Assembly: GCF_042676025.1 (NCBI RefSeq)
Contig: NZ_JBHTJP010000032.1
Span: 1,425,073 to 1,489,072 of the forward strand
Direction: 5' to 3'
From: Salinimicrobium gaetbulicola
GTDB lineage: Bacteria; Bacteroidota; Bacteroidia; Flavobacteriales; Flavobacteriaceae
Length of the DNA: 64,000 nt
In this document: piece by piece, positions 27,150 to 35,884 of the stretch
Layout: the number at the start of each line of letters is the position of its first letter
How positions within the stretch are numbered: the first letter of the stretch is position 1
The notes under the pieces: generated by a model
The model's input: the letters and a program-made list of their open reading frames with translations, nothing else
What the model was told of the DNA's origin: nothing
The model's database searches: none
Made by a program: the position numbers and the translations under genes

Positions 27150-28058
27150 TTACAGGTCCTTCACAAACTTTAACCGTTCGGGGTCCAGATCTACCACGAA
27201 GCTGCCCCCAGAAAATCCCTGAATAAGCTCATCATCAACATGAACATCGGGACCATCCCACTGGATCTCAGTTTTTTTCACCCTCATAGAAAAAACCATA
27301 TCCTTAAGGTCTTCTTCATCTGCGAACTCCTCTATCATTTTCTGAATATAATCCAGCAGTTGTTCCCGCTTCTCTTCTGGGATCAATACCAGGTCAAAAT
27401 AACCGTCACCCGGATTCGCGGTAGGCGCCAGTTCAAAATTGGGACCAATGTATTGTATGTTCATTACTTCGACCAGTAAAAAATGACCGGAAATAGTAAT
27501 GCCCTCCGTCTTAATGACCGCCCGTTGGGCTTTAAAATTCCTGACAACGTCAAGCAGCACTTCCAGCGATTTTTCGATCTCTTCAGACTTACTGAAAGAG
27601 GTGATCTGCATATTCTTGATCCTCGACACAAGAGCCGGAAATACCCCGGCACCAACTGCTTCCAGAAAAAATTCCCTTTCCCGGAAGCCTTTTACCCTTC
27701 CCACATCAAATCGCTTCAGGTATTTTACCGTATTGAACCTATGAGAAATATAGGAAGATCCTATCCTGAGTGTTTTGGAGATATTATTGGCCGTTCCCAT
27801 AGGCAGGATATGCACAGGGGTATGGGAATCAATTTTTTTACTTTCCAAAAGGACTTTGGCCACCTTGTGCACAGTACCGTCACCACCTGCGAGGAAAATC
27901 ACATCGGGGTGATTGGCGTCGAACCTTTCCCAGTGTTCTTCTTCTGTGGAAGCAAACTTCACCTTTGAAAAATTGCCCTTTGAAACGAATTTTTCGACAT
28001 CTTCTTTGGTATGCCTGTTCTTACCCGAAGTAGGATTGTAAATGATCTGTGCTTTCAT
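27150..28058 (-). CDS. diacylglycerol/lipid kinase family protein
   Basis: This 302-residue protein has the DAGK catalytic domain: NPTSGKNRHTKED at the N-terminus and FLAGGDGTVHKVAKVL for the nucleotide site, then the all-beta second domain (GDGYFDLVLIP, VHVDDELIQG). Members phosphorylate lipids such as diacylglycerol; YegS-like proteins act on phosphatidylglycerol. The precise lipid is not evident. It is monocistronic and divergent from surE. Confidence 0.88.
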   Translation of the reverse strand: MKAQIIYNPTSGKNRHTKEDVEKFVSKGNFSKVKFASTEEEHWERFDANHPDVIFLAGGDGTVHKVAKVLLESKKIDSHTPVHILPMGTANNISKTLRIGSSYISHRFNTVKYLKRFDVGRVKGFREREFFLEAVGAGVFPALVSRIKNMQITSFSKSEEIEKSLEVLLDVVRNFKAQRAVIKTEGITISGHFLLVEVMNIQYIGPNFELAPTANPGDGYFDLVLIPEEKREQLLDYIQKMIEEFADEEDLKDMVFSMRVKKTEIQWDGPDVHVDDELIQGFSGGSFVVDLDPERLKFVKDL

Positions 28059-28265
28059 GAGTATGGAATTCTGATCTTCAAATTTAAGGATTGAATTGCA
28101 TCTTTACCACTGATTAACAGTTGCTTATGAAAACCTCGCTTCAAAAACCGCTTTTTGAGGCTACAGTGTTAAAACAAAAATAATTTTGGGTTAATCTCCC
28201 AGCCTACAACAGGTATTGGGAACCGAATTTTGTAAATTAAAGGCTAACGAACTATAAAAACTGTA

Positions 28266-28991
28266 ATGATGAAAATATTGGTAACCAATGATGACGGAAT
28301 TTATAGTCCGGGGCTCATGTGTCTTGCGGAAACCGCGGCAGAATATGGAGAAGTGATCGTAATGGCGCCGGATGTCGAGCAATCTTCCATGGGGCAGGCA
28401 ATAACATCGGGTAAACCCATCACCTATAAGACCTCCCCTATTCACTTTGAAGGCATCGAGGCCTACCGGGTAAGTGGTACCCCTGCCGATTGTGTGGCAC
28501 TGGGAGCTCACTTATTTGACGGGATCGATCTGATACTTTCAGGGATCAACATTGGAGCTAATCTGGGTAATTCCGCCTGGCATTCGGGCACGCTCTCTGC
28601 AGCGAGGCAAGCAGTTCTCTTCGGAATAAGAGGGGTCGCCTTCAGCGTTTCCGTAGGCGAGGGTGAACCTGATTTTGAAAGCCTGAAACCTTTTGTAAAG
28701 GAGGCTTTAAAGGAAGTGGTCCATAAACACGACCGGGAACTACTGAATGTCAACTTCCCCCGAAACCCGGAAGGAGAGATCGTATGGACCTCTCAGTCTG
28801 TAAGGCATTATGACGGGAGGGTCATAGACCAGAAAGATCCTATGGGCAGGCAACATTACTGGTTCACGGTAGTACCTATTGAGGAAGTGGAAGAAGGAAC
28901 AGACCGCTGGGCAATAAGACAAGGCATGACCAGTATTACGCCTATGATCCTTGATCTTACCGACAACAAATACCTGGAGCAGTTGAAATAA
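28266..28991 (+). CDS. surE: 5'/3'-nucleotidase SurE
   Basis: This 241-residue metal-dependent phosphatase removes phosphate from nucleoside monophosphates. The N-terminal ILVTNDDGIYSPG with the metal-binding DD, the SGTPADCVALG block and LSGINIGANLGN are complete family signatures. Two ATGs lie next to each other at the start (28266 and 28269). It has no operon partner. Confidence 0.95.
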   Translation: MMKILVTNDDGIYSPGLMCLAETAAEYGEVIVMAPDVEQSSMGQAITSGKPITYKTSPIHFEGIEAYRVSGTPADCVALGAHLFDGIDLILSGINIGANLGNSAWHSGTLSAARQAVLFGIRGVAFSVSVGEGEPDFESLKPFVKEALKEVVHKHDRELLNVNFPRNPEGEIVWTSQSVRHYDGRVIDQKDPMGRQHYWFTVVPIEEVEEGTDRWAIRQGMTSITPMILDLTDNKYLEQLK

Positions 28992-29003
28992 CGGAATCTC
29001 TTT

Positions 29004-29061
29004 AAAAACAAAAAAACCGAACTGTTTTCACAATTCGGTTTCACATTTACTTTGTTGGCCT
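29004..29061. repeat. 58-bp direct repeat, copy 1
   Basis: This copy contains the hairpin AAACCGAA / TTCGGTTT behind surE and ends in TTGGCCT, the first bases of the acceptor end of the neighbouring tRNA. It is identical to 29152-29209. Between the copies lies a 90-bp GC-richer filler with CTTCGGCTCCGCTCAGG. Confidence 0.85.
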
Positions 29062-29151
29062 CCCTTCGGCTCCGCTCAGGACAAGACCAGGGCTTCCCTC
29101 GATCCCGATAGCCAAAGGGACTCGGGATAAACTTCTCGTCCAGTCATTTCC

Positions 29152-29209
29152 AAAAACAAAAAAACCGAACTGTTTTCACAATTCGGTTTCACATTTACTT
29201 TGTTGGCCT
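29152..29209. repeat. 58-bp direct repeat, copy 2, overlaps the tRNA-Gln 3' end
   Basis: This copy is identical to 29004-29061. Its right end covers the last 7 bases of the tRNA gene (including the discriminator), and its hairpin can serve as the terminator of the tRNA on the minus strand. Confidence 0.85.
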
Positions 29210-29275
29210 ACTAGGGCTCGAACCTAGACTCTTCTGGACCAAAACCAGACGTGTTGCCAGTTACACCATAGGCCA
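29203..29275 (-). tRNA. tRNA-Gln(TTG)
   Basis: On the minus strand the 7-bp acceptor stem TGGCCTA / TAGGCCA, the anticodon stem-loop CTGGT-TTTGG-TCCAG with anticodon TTG, and the T arm with GGTTCGAGCC can all be seen. CCA is not encoded. The gene has 73 bases including the discriminator A. Confidence 0.92.
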
Positions 29276-29532
29276 TTGCTGTAATGCGGATGCAAATTTA
29301 AAACAAACTTTCTGTTGTACAAATATTTTTTTCGATTTCTTTCGAAATCTCTTCAACTTTTGATGCTACTTCAGCCGCGATAACTTACAATGATCTGTAA
29401 TTCAGCAAAAAGAAGATCCTTCCGCGGAAAAAAAAATTTACAGAATGATTGAAATATTCATGTTTTAAAAAGCGTTCTGGTGAGCATTCTATATTTATTC
29501 TTAAATTCGCCTCAGTTCACAATTCAAATCTT

Positions 29533-32500
29533 ATGACAGATCTTAACTTTACCAGGTGGAACAAGATTCTAGGCTGGTTAGTTTTTCTTATAGCCCTAAC
29601 CACTTACTGGCTTACCGTTGAACCTACCGCGAGTTTCTGGGATGCGGGGGAATACATTTCAACCTCCTCAAAACTGGAGGTGGGTCACCCGCCGGGAGCC
29701 CCACTCTATCAAATGATGGGCGCGTTCTTCTCCATTTTCGCGAATGATGCGACACAGGTAGCCCTCATGGTCAACATGATGTCAGTCTTTGCAAGTGCCT
29801 TTACCATTCTTTTCATGTTCTGGTCTATCACGATCCTCGTGCTGAAGGTTGCCGGGCCAGAGGATACGCTTACTACAGGCAAAAAGATGGCTGTGCTTGG
29901 AAGTGGTTTGGTGGGAGCCCTTGCTTTTACCTTTACAGACAGTTTCTGGTTCAACGCTGTGGAAGCCGAGGTATATGCCATGGCGGCATGTATCATGTCT
30001 ATCCTGTTCTATTTAGGATTACGTTGGGAACGTGACATGTTCGCCCCCCGCGGAAACCGCTGGGTGATCCTCATTTCTTTCATTGTCGGGCTATCCTTTG
30101 GGGTGCACTTCATGGGACTTTTGACCATTCCGGCCATAGGTTTCCTTTACTATTTCAAGAATTTTTCGAAGATCACCGTGAAGAATTTCATCATTGCCAA
30201 CCTGGTAGTGGTCGCGGTGCTCATGTTCATTTTTAAAATGCTGTTGCCCTACTCACTCAGCATCTTTTCGGCTACCGAAGTTTTCTTTGTGAATTCCCTG
30301 GGAATGCCATTCCATTCGGGAACTATCTTTAGCGCCCTGGTGGTGATCGCAGCTTTTTACTTCGGAATAAAATATACCCGCAGAAAAAAATTCTACCAGC
30401 TGAACACCTTATTGTTGTGTATCCTGTTCATTTTTATAGGATTCTCCAGCTGGATGATGCTCCCTATTCGTGCCAACGCCAATACGGTCATCAATGAGAA
30501 CAATCCCAATAATGCCCGCGAACTGCTGGCCTATTACAACCGGGAGCAATATCCTGAAACACATTTGTTCTTTGGCCCGCAATTCACCGAAATGTACAGC
30601 GGACTGGATGAGGACAACCCGTACCTTGACGATAAGCCGAAGTATGAAAAGGACGAAGAGGCCGGAAAATACGTGATCGTAAATGATTACAAGAACGCCC
30701 GTCAAAATACAGATGATGCCCACAAGGCGATACTGCCAAGGATGTGGAGCACAGAACACGCTGCCAATTACATGGAATACACCGGCCCGCTGGAATTCAC
30801 TATCAAATCTGAATACCAGGGACAGGAGCAGTTGATCGCGGCCGTCAACAATTTTAAACAGAAATACAACCGCGGGGAGATCGACAATCAGCAATATGAT
30901 GCCTTTTTAAAGCAGTTCAGGGAATACCTGAATGTTGAAAAACCATCTTTTGGGTCTAACATCAATTATTTTTTCGAGTACCAGTTAGGCTATATGTACT
31001 GGCGCTACTTCATGTGGAATTTCACGGGAAGACAAGACGACATCCAGGGTAAGACAGATGATCTCCACGGAAACTGGTTAAGCGGAATAGACTTTATTGA
31101 CGAGGCGAGACTGGGATCACAGGACAATCTGCCAAGCGACGTGAAGAACAACAAAGCCAGGAACACCTATTATTTCCTTCCATTATTGCTGGGACTATTA
31201 GGATTGGTCTTCCACTTTTCAAAAGACAAGAAGAATTTCTGGGTTTTACTGGTGTTCTTCCTCTTTACAGGGATCGCATTGAAACTATACCTCAACGAGC
31301 GACCTTTCGAACCTAGAGAAAGAGACTACGCTTTGGTAGGTTCCTTCTACGTGTTCGCCATCTGGATAGGCTTTGGAGTGTACGCCCTGTTCGATATTCT
31401 GAAGGATTACCTGAAACCAAAATTAGCCGCTCCCGTAGTAATAGCCGTAAGCTTACTGGCTGTGCCAACTTTGCTGGCTTCGGAAAACTGGGATGACCAC
31501 GACCGGTCAGATCGTTATACCGCGCTGGCCATGGCAAAAATGTACCTGGACAGCCTTGATGAGGACGCGATCCTATTCACCATTGGTGACAATGACACTT
31601 TCGCACTTTGGTATGCCCAGCAAATTGAGGGTTACCGAAGAGATGTAAGGATCGTCAACACCAGCCTTTTCGCGACCGACTGGTACATAGACCAAATGAA
31701 ATCGCAGGCATGGGAAAGTGAACCTATCCCGGGGCAACTGGTACACGAGCAATACAGTTATGGCACGAACGATGCGGTCTGGTTCCAGCCCATTACCCAG
31801 GACACCATGATGATCAAGAACTTCCTGAACTGGATAGGCAGCAGTGATCCTCGCACCAAGGCCGAGCTTATGAGCGGTCAAAGCGTGAGCACCTTCCCTA
31901 CCAAGAACATCAGGATCCCTGTTGACAAGCGGAATGTACTGGAATACGGAATCGTAGATGAGGAAGATGCTGATAAGGTTGTAGATCACATTGATATTGA
32001 GATCTCGGGGGATATTCTTTACAAGAATCGCCTGTTGATGCTGGATATCATTGCCAACAACGACTGGAAACGCCCAATCTATTTCACCGGCGGAAGCTTC
32101 GGTGATGACGATTACCTTTGGATGAAAGATTACCTTCAGCTGGACGGTGTCGCCTACAAACTGGTACCAATTAGAACTCCGGTGAACAGGAATAATCCCT
32201 TTGATATGGGCCGACTCGATTCAGAAAAGATGTATGACATCGCGATGAACTGGTATTGGGGCAATTCCGGAAGCTCAGAGATCTATCATGATCCTGAGAC
32301 CCGCAAGAACGCGATCACCTACCGAAGCAACCTTGCGAGGCTTGTGGAGGTATTAATCCAGGAAGGAAAGCTTGAAAAGGCCAAAAATGTCCTCGACCTG
32401 GCTATGGAAAAAATGCCGGTAGAATATTATGGTTATTATACCCTTTTAGAACCTTATATCTCGGGATACTATGAAGTTGGTGAAACCGAAAAAGCCCGTG

Positions 32501-32802
32501 AACTCTGGGAGCAGGTAGCGCGTAAATACCAGGAGAACCTGAGGTGGTACAGCACCTTTGACGTAGAACGTCAATATAGACTGGGCAGCGAGATCATTAC
32601 AGATATTGAACGCTACAGAAGCCTGGTTGACCTGGTGATCATCAATGACCAGGAGGAACTGGCACAAGAAAAAGCTGAAGAATTCAACCAATACCTGATG
32701 CTCTTTGAGCATTTCTACGGAAGTTCCCAGGCTCCTGAAGAAGTAGAATCTGAATTACTGCAGGAACAAATTCCGGAGGAAGTCATAGACACGATCAACT
32801 AA
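29533..32802 (+). CDS. DUF2723-family multi-pass membrane protein (GT117-like)
   Basis: This 1089-residue protein begins with MTDLNFTRWNKILGW and then TVEPTASFWDAGEYI and KLEVGHPPGAPLYQM, the signature of the DUF2723 family found in nearly all Bacteroidota and annotated as glycosyltransferase family 117. The N-terminal 650 residues hold about twelve membrane helices with a large loop (about 320-520); the last 400 residues are soluble and end in TPR-like helices (KAKNVLDLAMEKMP). Members are thought to glycosylate exported proteins; that role is not shown here. I start at the ATG at 29533, because the upstream extension is of non-coding character. A terminator follows. Confidence 0.8.
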   Translation: MTDLNFTRWNKILGWLVFLIALTTYWLTVEPTASFWDAGEYISTSSKLEVGHPPGAPLYQMMGAFFSIFANDATQVALMVNMMSVFASAFTILFMFWSITILVLKVAGPEDTLTTGKKMAVLGSGLVGALAFTFTDSFWFNAVEAEVYAMAACIMSILFYLGLRWERDMFAPRGNRWVILISFIVGLSFGVHFMGLLTIPAIGFLYYFKNFSKITVKNFIIANLVVVAVLMFIFKMLLPYSLSIFSATEVFFVNSLGMPFHSGTIFSALVVIAAFYFGIKYTRRKKFYQLNTLLLCILFIFIGFSSWMMLPIRANANTVINENNPNNARELLAYYNREQYPETHLFFGPQFTEMYSGLDEDNPYLDDKPKYEKDEEAGKYVIVNDYKNARQNTDDAHKAILPRMWSTEHAANYMEYTGPLEFTIKSEYQGQEQLIAAVNNFKQKYNRGEIDNQQYDAFLKQFREYLNVEKPSFGSNINYFFEYQLGYMYWRYFMWNFTGRQDDIQGKTDDLHGNWLSGIDFIDEARLGSQDNLPSDVKNNKARNTYYFLPLLLGLLGLVFHFSKDKKNFWVLLVFFLFTGIALKLYLNERPFEPRERDYALVGSFYVFAIWIGFGVYALFDILKDYLKPKLAAPVVIAVSLLAVPTLLASENWDDHDRSDRYTALAMAKMYLDSLDEDAILFTIGDNDTFALWYAQQIEGYRRDVRIVNTSLFATDWYIDQMKSQAWESEPIPGQLVHEQYSYGTNDAVWFQPITQDTMMIKNFLNWIGSSDPRTKAELMSGQSVSTFPTKNIRIPVDKRNVLEYGIVDEEDADKVVDHIDIEISGDILYKNRLLMLDIIANNDWKRPIYFTGGSFGDDDYLWMKDYLQLDGVAYKLVPIRTPVNRNNPFDMGRLDSEKMYDIAMNWYWGNSGSSEIYHDPETRKNAITYRSNLARLVEVLIQEGKLEKAKNVLDLAMEKMPVEYYGYYTLLEPYISGYYEVGETEKARELWEQVARKYQENLRWYSTFDVERQYRLGSEIITDIERYRSLVDLVIINDQEELAQEKAEEFNQYLMLFEHFYGSSQAPEEVESELLQEQIPEEVIDTIN

Positions 32803-32807
32803 AACCG

Positions 32808-32838
32808 AAAGTCCGCTTCTCACCAGGCGGACTTTTTT
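32808..32838 (+). terminator. terminator after the DUF2723 gene
   Basis: The stem AAAGTCCGC / GCGGACTTT with a 10-base loop is followed by three more T residues and lies between the stop at 32802 and the next ATG at 32847. Confidence 0.8.
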
Positions 32839-32846
32839 GTATTACC

Positions 32847-33485
32847 ATGAAAGTAAAGATCCCGAAGCTGGTAAAGAAGGTCTATCCCTCACGCATTTGG
32901 GATGGCCCCAAGAACGGAAAGAGTCTGTACCTCACATTTGACGACGGTCCCATTCCCCAGGTGACCCCGTGGGTACTGGAGGAGCTTCGGAAATATGATG
33001 CCAAGGCCACCTTTTTCTGTATTGGCGATAATGTAAGGAAACACCCCGAAGTGTTCAGGCAGGTGGTTGCCGAAGGCCATGCCGTGGGAAATCATACTTT
33101 CAACCACCTCAACGGCTGGAAGACCTCTTCACAAAAATACCTGGAAAACAGCCTTCAAGCCCAGCACCAAATGGAAGAGTCAACTTCCGAAGAAGCTCTA
33201 AAAGATCAGCTTTTCAGGCCTCCGTATGGTAAGATCAGAGAGAAGCAGGCCCGGCTGTTGCGAAAACACGGATTTAAGATCGTGATGTGGGATATAATCA
33301 GTGAAGACTACAACCAGAATCTTTCCGAAGAAAAATGCCTGCAAAATGTGCTTGAAAACTCTGTTTCGGGAAGTATTGTCGTTTTTCACGACAGTATTAA
33401 AGCTGAAAAGAATTTGAAATTTACCTTACCAAGGGTGCTGGAACACTTTAAGGAGCGGGAATACGCCTTTAGAGCCCTTCCCTGA
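32847..33485 (+). CDS. polysaccharide deacetylase (NodB domain) family protein
   Basis: This 212-residue protein is one NodB domain (carbohydrate esterase family 4). It has the catalytic TFDDGP (about residue 30), the metal-binding NHTFNH (about 85), RPPYGK and the late FHDS motif. No signal peptide is seen, which is usual for the Bacteroidota group that acts on lipid-linked or cell wall sugars. It ends 66 bp before the recombinase ATG. Confidence 0.9.
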   Translation: MKVKIPKLVKKVYPSRIWDGPKNGKSLYLTFDDGPIPQVTPWVLEELRKYDAKATFFCIGDNVRKHPEVFRQVVAEGHAVGNHTFNHLNGWKTSSQKYLENSLQAQHQMEESTSEEALKDQLFRPPYGKIREKQARLLRKHGFKIVMWDIISEDYNQNLSEEKCLQNVLENSVSGSIVVFHDSIKAEKNLKFTLPRVLEHFKEREYAFRALP

Positions 33486-33526
33486 TAAGCAGGAATAAAC
33501 GCACATTTTCGAGGACGGTTTTGAGT

Positions 33527-33534
33527 TATATTTA
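33527..33534 (+). promoter_or_regulatory. candidate -7 element of the recombinase gene
   Basis: TATATTTA (TAnnTTTG with one change) lies 17 bp upstream of the ATG at 33551. It would start transcription near 33538, after the TTG at 33521, and so supports the ATG as the start. No clear -33 TTG is seen. Confidence 0.35.
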
Positions 33535-33550
33535 CCTCAAAATCAGACAC

Positions 33551-34726
33551 ATGAAAAAAGTTTTACTCGTCCCCATCCTCCGTGGTGAAAAAGAATATAT
33601 CGCCATAAAATATTCATTTGATCCTCATCTTCAGAAGCTGCTAAGCTCAATGAAAGAGGTTTACTGGTCTCACAAGCACAATTATTTCTACACTCCTTTT
33701 TCAACCGAGCAGAAGAAACTGCTTTTTAACAGGCTAAGGGCGCAGGATTATTATGTGGATTACAGTGCTCTGGAAAACTTTACTTCGAAAATCAAACAAG
33801 AGAGTTCACTTTCGGCTACTGATTTTAATAAAGAGCAAAGGAAAACTTTACACAAATATGTGGCCTATCTAAAGGGACAACGCCTGAGTGAAAGCAGTGT
33901 GCGCACGTATTACTACTTTATTCTCAAGCTGGTGGCTTTTATTGGAGACAAACCTTTAAATGAATTAGTAATGCGAGACCTGGAGCTTTTTGTAGAACAG
34001 AAAATAGCATCAAAAAACTACGCGATCAGTACCCACCGCCAATGTATGAGTGCCATCAAGCATTTTTTAGAGCTCCATCCAGAAATACAAATAGACTCAC
34101 TTGAACTAAGAAGACCTTCTAAGAGTAAATATTTACCATCGGTACTTTCCAAAGAGGAAGTGGTAAGGCTTTTAACAGTAACGCGCAACCTGAAGCATAG
34201 AGCCATTCTGGCAATCATATATTCTTCAGGTCTTAGAATTGGAGAATTAATAAACCTCAGGCTGCGAGATCTTGATGTGGAGCGCCGGCAGATCTTCATT
34301 AAGAATTCCAAAGGCCGAAAGGACCGGGTGGTGGTCATGGCTGAAAGTATCCTGCCTTTATTACAGAATTATATGGTAACCTACACGCCCAAGGAATATT
34401 TTACCGAGGGCAGAAACGGGGAAAAGTATCATGCTGAAAGCATTCGTGCGTTCTTAAAGGATTCCTGCAGGAGAGCAGGGATAATAAAGAAAGTGACTCC
34501 TCATAGTCTTCGGCATTCTTATGCTACACATATGCTGGAAAACGGGATCGATATAAGATACATACAAGCCTTACTGGGGCATTCCAAACCGGAAACCACG
34601 ATGATCTACACTCACGTTTCCAGAAAGGACCTCATGCAAATAACCAGTCCGTTAGACGTAACGGTAAGGGAATTGAGAAAAGCGAACAGCCAACAGGGCA
34701 AGTCATTACCATTTGAGGGCTCCTGA
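33551..34726 (+). CDS. tyrosine recombinase of the cassette array, Xer-like, not canonical IntI
   Basis: This 391-residue enzyme has an extension of about 90 residues (predicted beta strands, then helix), an SAM-like core-binding domain (about 95-185) and a catalytic domain with R229 (SSGLRIGEL), K254 (NSKGRKDR), H318-x2-R321 (PHSLRHSYATHM), H344 (LLGHS) and nucleophile Y353 (TMIYTHV). The spacing K254 to H318 is 64 residues; in XerD it is 72 and in IntI1 106, because IntI has an added helix there. So the IntI-specific insertion is absent. The tail MIYTHV...SPLD does resemble IntI. It is the only recombinase gene in the window and sits 145 bp before the first cassette, in the same orientation as the cassettes. 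That it acts on the attC-like sites is inferred from position. Confidence 0.9.
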   Translation: MKKVLLVPILRGEKEYIAIKYSFDPHLQKLLSSMKEVYWSHKHNYFYTPFSTEQKKLLFNRLRAQDYYVDYSALENFTSKIKQESSLSATDFNKEQRKTLHKYVAYLKGQRLSESSVRTYYYFILKLVAFIGDKPLNELVMRDLELFVEQKIASKNYAISTHRQCMSAIKHFLELHPEIQIDSLELRRPSKSKYLPSVLSKEEVVRLLTVTRNLKHRAILAIIYSSGLRIGELINLRLRDLDVERRQIFIKNSKGRKDRVVVMAESILPLLQNYMVTYTPKEYFTEGRNGEKYHAESIRAFLKDSCRRAGIIKKVTPHSLRHSYATHMLENGIDIRYIQALLGHSKPETTMIYTHVSRKDLMQITSPLDVTVRELRKANSQQGKSLPFEGS

Positions 34727-34870
34727 AATTAATAAGCGGGGGTGATTTTTGTTAAAAATTTTAACTTATATTAGTAAGCCTTATATGATGTAGCGGGGGC
34801 AGACTTCAAAAAGTTCTGTTATCCCCTAACCAGAGTTTATAAAAAGAACTATAAGTTGACATATAAGGTG
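34727..34870 (+). promoter_or_regulatory. candidate attI-like primary site and leader region
   Basis: This non-coding stretch between the recombinase stop and the first cassette ends in GGTG|TTGTACACA, where the G|TT crossover of cassette 1 lies at 34870/34871. It does not contain the attC fold. An imperfect inverted repeat (GCGGGGGCAGACTT / AAGTTCTGTTATCCCC, about 34793-34827) could be the recombinase terminator or part of a binding site. This is where new cassettes would enter, if the analogy with attI holds. Confidence 0.5.
34748..34774 (+). promoter_or_regulatory. weak candidate cassette promoter (Pc-like)
   Basis: TTTG at 34748-34751 and TATATTAG at 34767-34774 resemble the -33 and -7 elements of Bacteroidota, but the 15-base spacing is shorter than usual and one -7 base differs. 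It points into the cassette array. Confidence 0.25.
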
Positions 34871-34903
34871 TTGTACACAAGCTAAACGAACTCATATAAA
34901 TTG

Positions 34904-35314
34904 ATGAGAAATTTACTTTTTGGAATTTTAATTGTCGGATTTTTAGCCATTTTCGGTTATATAATTTTTATGGCAAATTTTGACATTTTTGATGAACCAA
35001 CGGAGACGGAATTAAGAACAGAATGCGATTATGAAGGTTTGAGGAAAGTGAAAATGACCCAAATGACTGGAAATGCCACTGCGAACAGTTCAATCCATAT
35101 TTACGCAACGGACTGTAATTACAATCGAAATATAGAACCCGAACCGATATTTGTCGCCAGTGCCGGATTTATAAAACCTGAAGACGTGAGTTTTGAATGG
35201 AAAAGCTTTGACACCTTGACAATCCAGTACAATAAAAGGTTAGAGATTTTCCAGCAAAAAGCAGAATCCGAATCTGTAAACTCAAAAATCATTTTTGAAT
35301 ATATAACCCAGTAA
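34904..35314 (+). CDS. cassette 1: membrane-anchored hypothetical protein
   Basis: This 136-residue protein has one N-terminal membrane helix (about residues 4-25) and a soluble periplasmic part of about 110 residues containing two cysteines, in ECDYEG and TDCNYN, that could form a disulfide. I know no family. The ATG at 34904 lies 33 bases after the attI crossover. As the first cassette it would be the most recently acquired if insertion is at the recombinase end. Confidence 0.75.
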   Translation: MRNLLFGILIVGFLAIFGYIIFMANFDIFDEPTETELRTECDYEGLRKVKMTQMTGNATANSSIHIYATDCNYNRNIEPEPIFVASAGFIKPEDVSFEWKSFDTLTIQYNKRLEIFQQKAESESVNSKIIFEYITQ

Positions 35315-35323
35315 AAAGCCTGT

Positions 35324-35459
35324 GTACAACATCGGTTAACGAGCAAATAGCGGAGAACCGTTTTAAAATGACATTTTTAACTACCTTTAAAACGATAACT
35401 TAACCCGGACAACTCGCGTTTTCCAACTCCGCTACTTGCGTTAACCGTAGACGTTGTAG
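35324..35459 (+). repeat. attC-like site 1 (family A)
   Basis: Crossover G|TT at 35453/35454. The tail TGTGTACAAC of cassette 1 is the exact reverse complement of its head. The R'-proximal spacer reads CGTAGAC, where most sites have CGGAGAC. Confidence 0.9.
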
Positions 35460-35494
35460 TACATTTTGAATTCAACAAAATCTAATATTGAACT

Positions 35495-35863
35495 ATGAAT
35501 AATATAGTTAATTATATAACACTTATGACTTTATTATTCTTCTCTAACTGTATTCTCGGACAAGAAAATAAGACTGTCTTAAAAGTGGAAACTTCGAATA
35601 GAATTTTTTTATTCACCGAACCTGTCGGCGGAGTTTATACTAATACTTGGTACGCATATAAACTGGACAATGGAGAAATAGCATTGATTTCTGAAGGTAA
35701 ATCAAAAGAAATAAGAAGTTATATAACTTTTAATTGTGAAAACGAAAACTACTTAATATCTGCTTCAACTAATTTTGGACATAATATTACAAACGAGGAA
35801 TTTGAAGAATTTGTTCCTGCTAAAGTCATTGATTTGTGTAGAAAGATTCAATGTAGTAATTAA
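35495..35863 (+). CDS. cassette 2: exported hypothetical protein
   Basis: This 122-residue protein has a signal peptide (MNNIVNYITLMTLLFFSNC, cut near ILGQ). The mature part of about 100 residues is beta-rich, with FLFTEPVGGVYTNTWYAYKL, and has two cysteines. No family is recognised. Confidence 0.75.
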   Translation: MNNIVNYITLMTLLFFSNCILGQENKTVLKVETSNRIFLFTEPVGGVYTNTWYAYKLDNGEIALISEGKSKEIRSYITFNCENENYLISASTNFGHNITNEEFEEFVPAKVIDLCRKIQCSN

Positions 35864-35884
35864 TATGAATAAATAAAAAACGTA

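Noticed and set aside
33551..34726. The recombinase as an integrase of a prophage or conjugative element
   Set aside because: No phage structural, replication, Tra or relaxase genes are seen anywhere in the window, and the gene abuts the cassette array.
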